Origin: an uncultured Desulfobacterales bacterium
GTDB lineage: Bacteria > Desulfobacterota > Desulfobacteria > Desulfobacterales > UBA11574
DNA: 6,499 bases
Reading direction: 5' to 3'
Assembly (NCBI GenBank): GCA_937925895.1
Contig: CALANC010000445.1
Span: 1-6,499, forward strand
In this document: positions 6,443 to 6,499 of the stretch, one piece after another
Numbering within the stretch: the stretch's first letter is position 1
Layout of the letters: each line of letters opens with the position of its first letter
Program-made: the position numbers and the translations under genes
The notes under the pieces: generated by a model
Told to the model about the DNA's origin: nothing
Database searches by the model: none
The model's input: the letters and a program-made list of their open reading frames with translations, nothing else

Positions 6443-6499
6443 TCACTCAAACTCCATGGACGCTTCGAGTTCCTTAATTTTTAACAAAATATCGTCTCT
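6443..6499 (-). CDS. C-terminal end of an unidentified protein (partial)
   Basis: Reading from the window edge on the minus strand, one frame stays open for 18 codons (RDDILLKIKELEASMEFE) and stops at TGA 6445-6443. The other two minus frames hit stops within nine codons. The charged, helical, Glu/Lys-rich peptide looks like a real C-terminus, and the stop lies 18 bases before the hydrolase ATG, a normal operon spacing. It is too short to name a family; an open stretch of this length can also arise by chance. Confidence 0.45.
   Translation of the reverse strand, partial: RDDILLKIKELEASMEFE

Overview
The window carries six recognisable genes plus the last codons of a seventh. It looks like the chromosomal core of a Gram-negative, anaerobe-like bacterium. 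The best guess is Desulfobacterota (formerly Deltaproteobacteria, sulfate-reducer relatives). That rests on the tilS-ftsH-folP-ybbR(cdaR)-coaX order, moderate base composition (GC in the forties per cent by eye) and protein style; it is an inference, not a database result. No mobile element, CRISPR array, tRNA or rRNA is visible. Nearly every base is coding, and no gene-free stretch exceeds about 60 bases.

Layout. The plus strand holds a five-gene co-directional cluster. It begins with the 3' two thirds of tilS (2-910), followed by a 57-base gap with a good sigma70-type promoter and a strong Shine-Dalgarno. Next come ftsH (968-2893, TTG start), folP (2890-3777, TTG start overlapping the ftsH stop as TTGA), a YbbR/CdaR-like membrane-anchored protein (3819-4751) and coaX, a type III pantothenate kinase (about 4766-5530). 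The minus strand holds a metallo-beta-lactamase-fold hydrolase (6424-5504), whose 3' end overlaps the coaX 3' end by 27 bases. Upstream of it lies the probable C-terminus of another minus-strand gene (6499-6443), running off the window.

How the genes fit together. tilS (tRNA-Ile2 lysidine synthesis), ftsH (membrane protein quality control), folP (folate synthesis) and coaX (first step of CoA synthesis) are housekeeping functions that probably share a transcript, with an extra promoter just before ftsH. The YbbR-domain protein normally travels with cdaA (diadenylate cyclase, making c-di-AMP) and glmM. Neither is in the window: cdaA would be expected between folP and ybbR, where only 41 bases remain. 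That junction has a TAATG stop/start overlap followed two codons later by an in-frame TAG, all in frame with the ybbR start. This is the most unusual point of an otherwise ordinary region.

No undescribed multi-gene system is apparent. The other observations are local: a dyad over the ftsH -10 box, a terminator-like element inside folP, residue substitutions in FtsH and the hydrolase, and the overlapping convergent gene ends.
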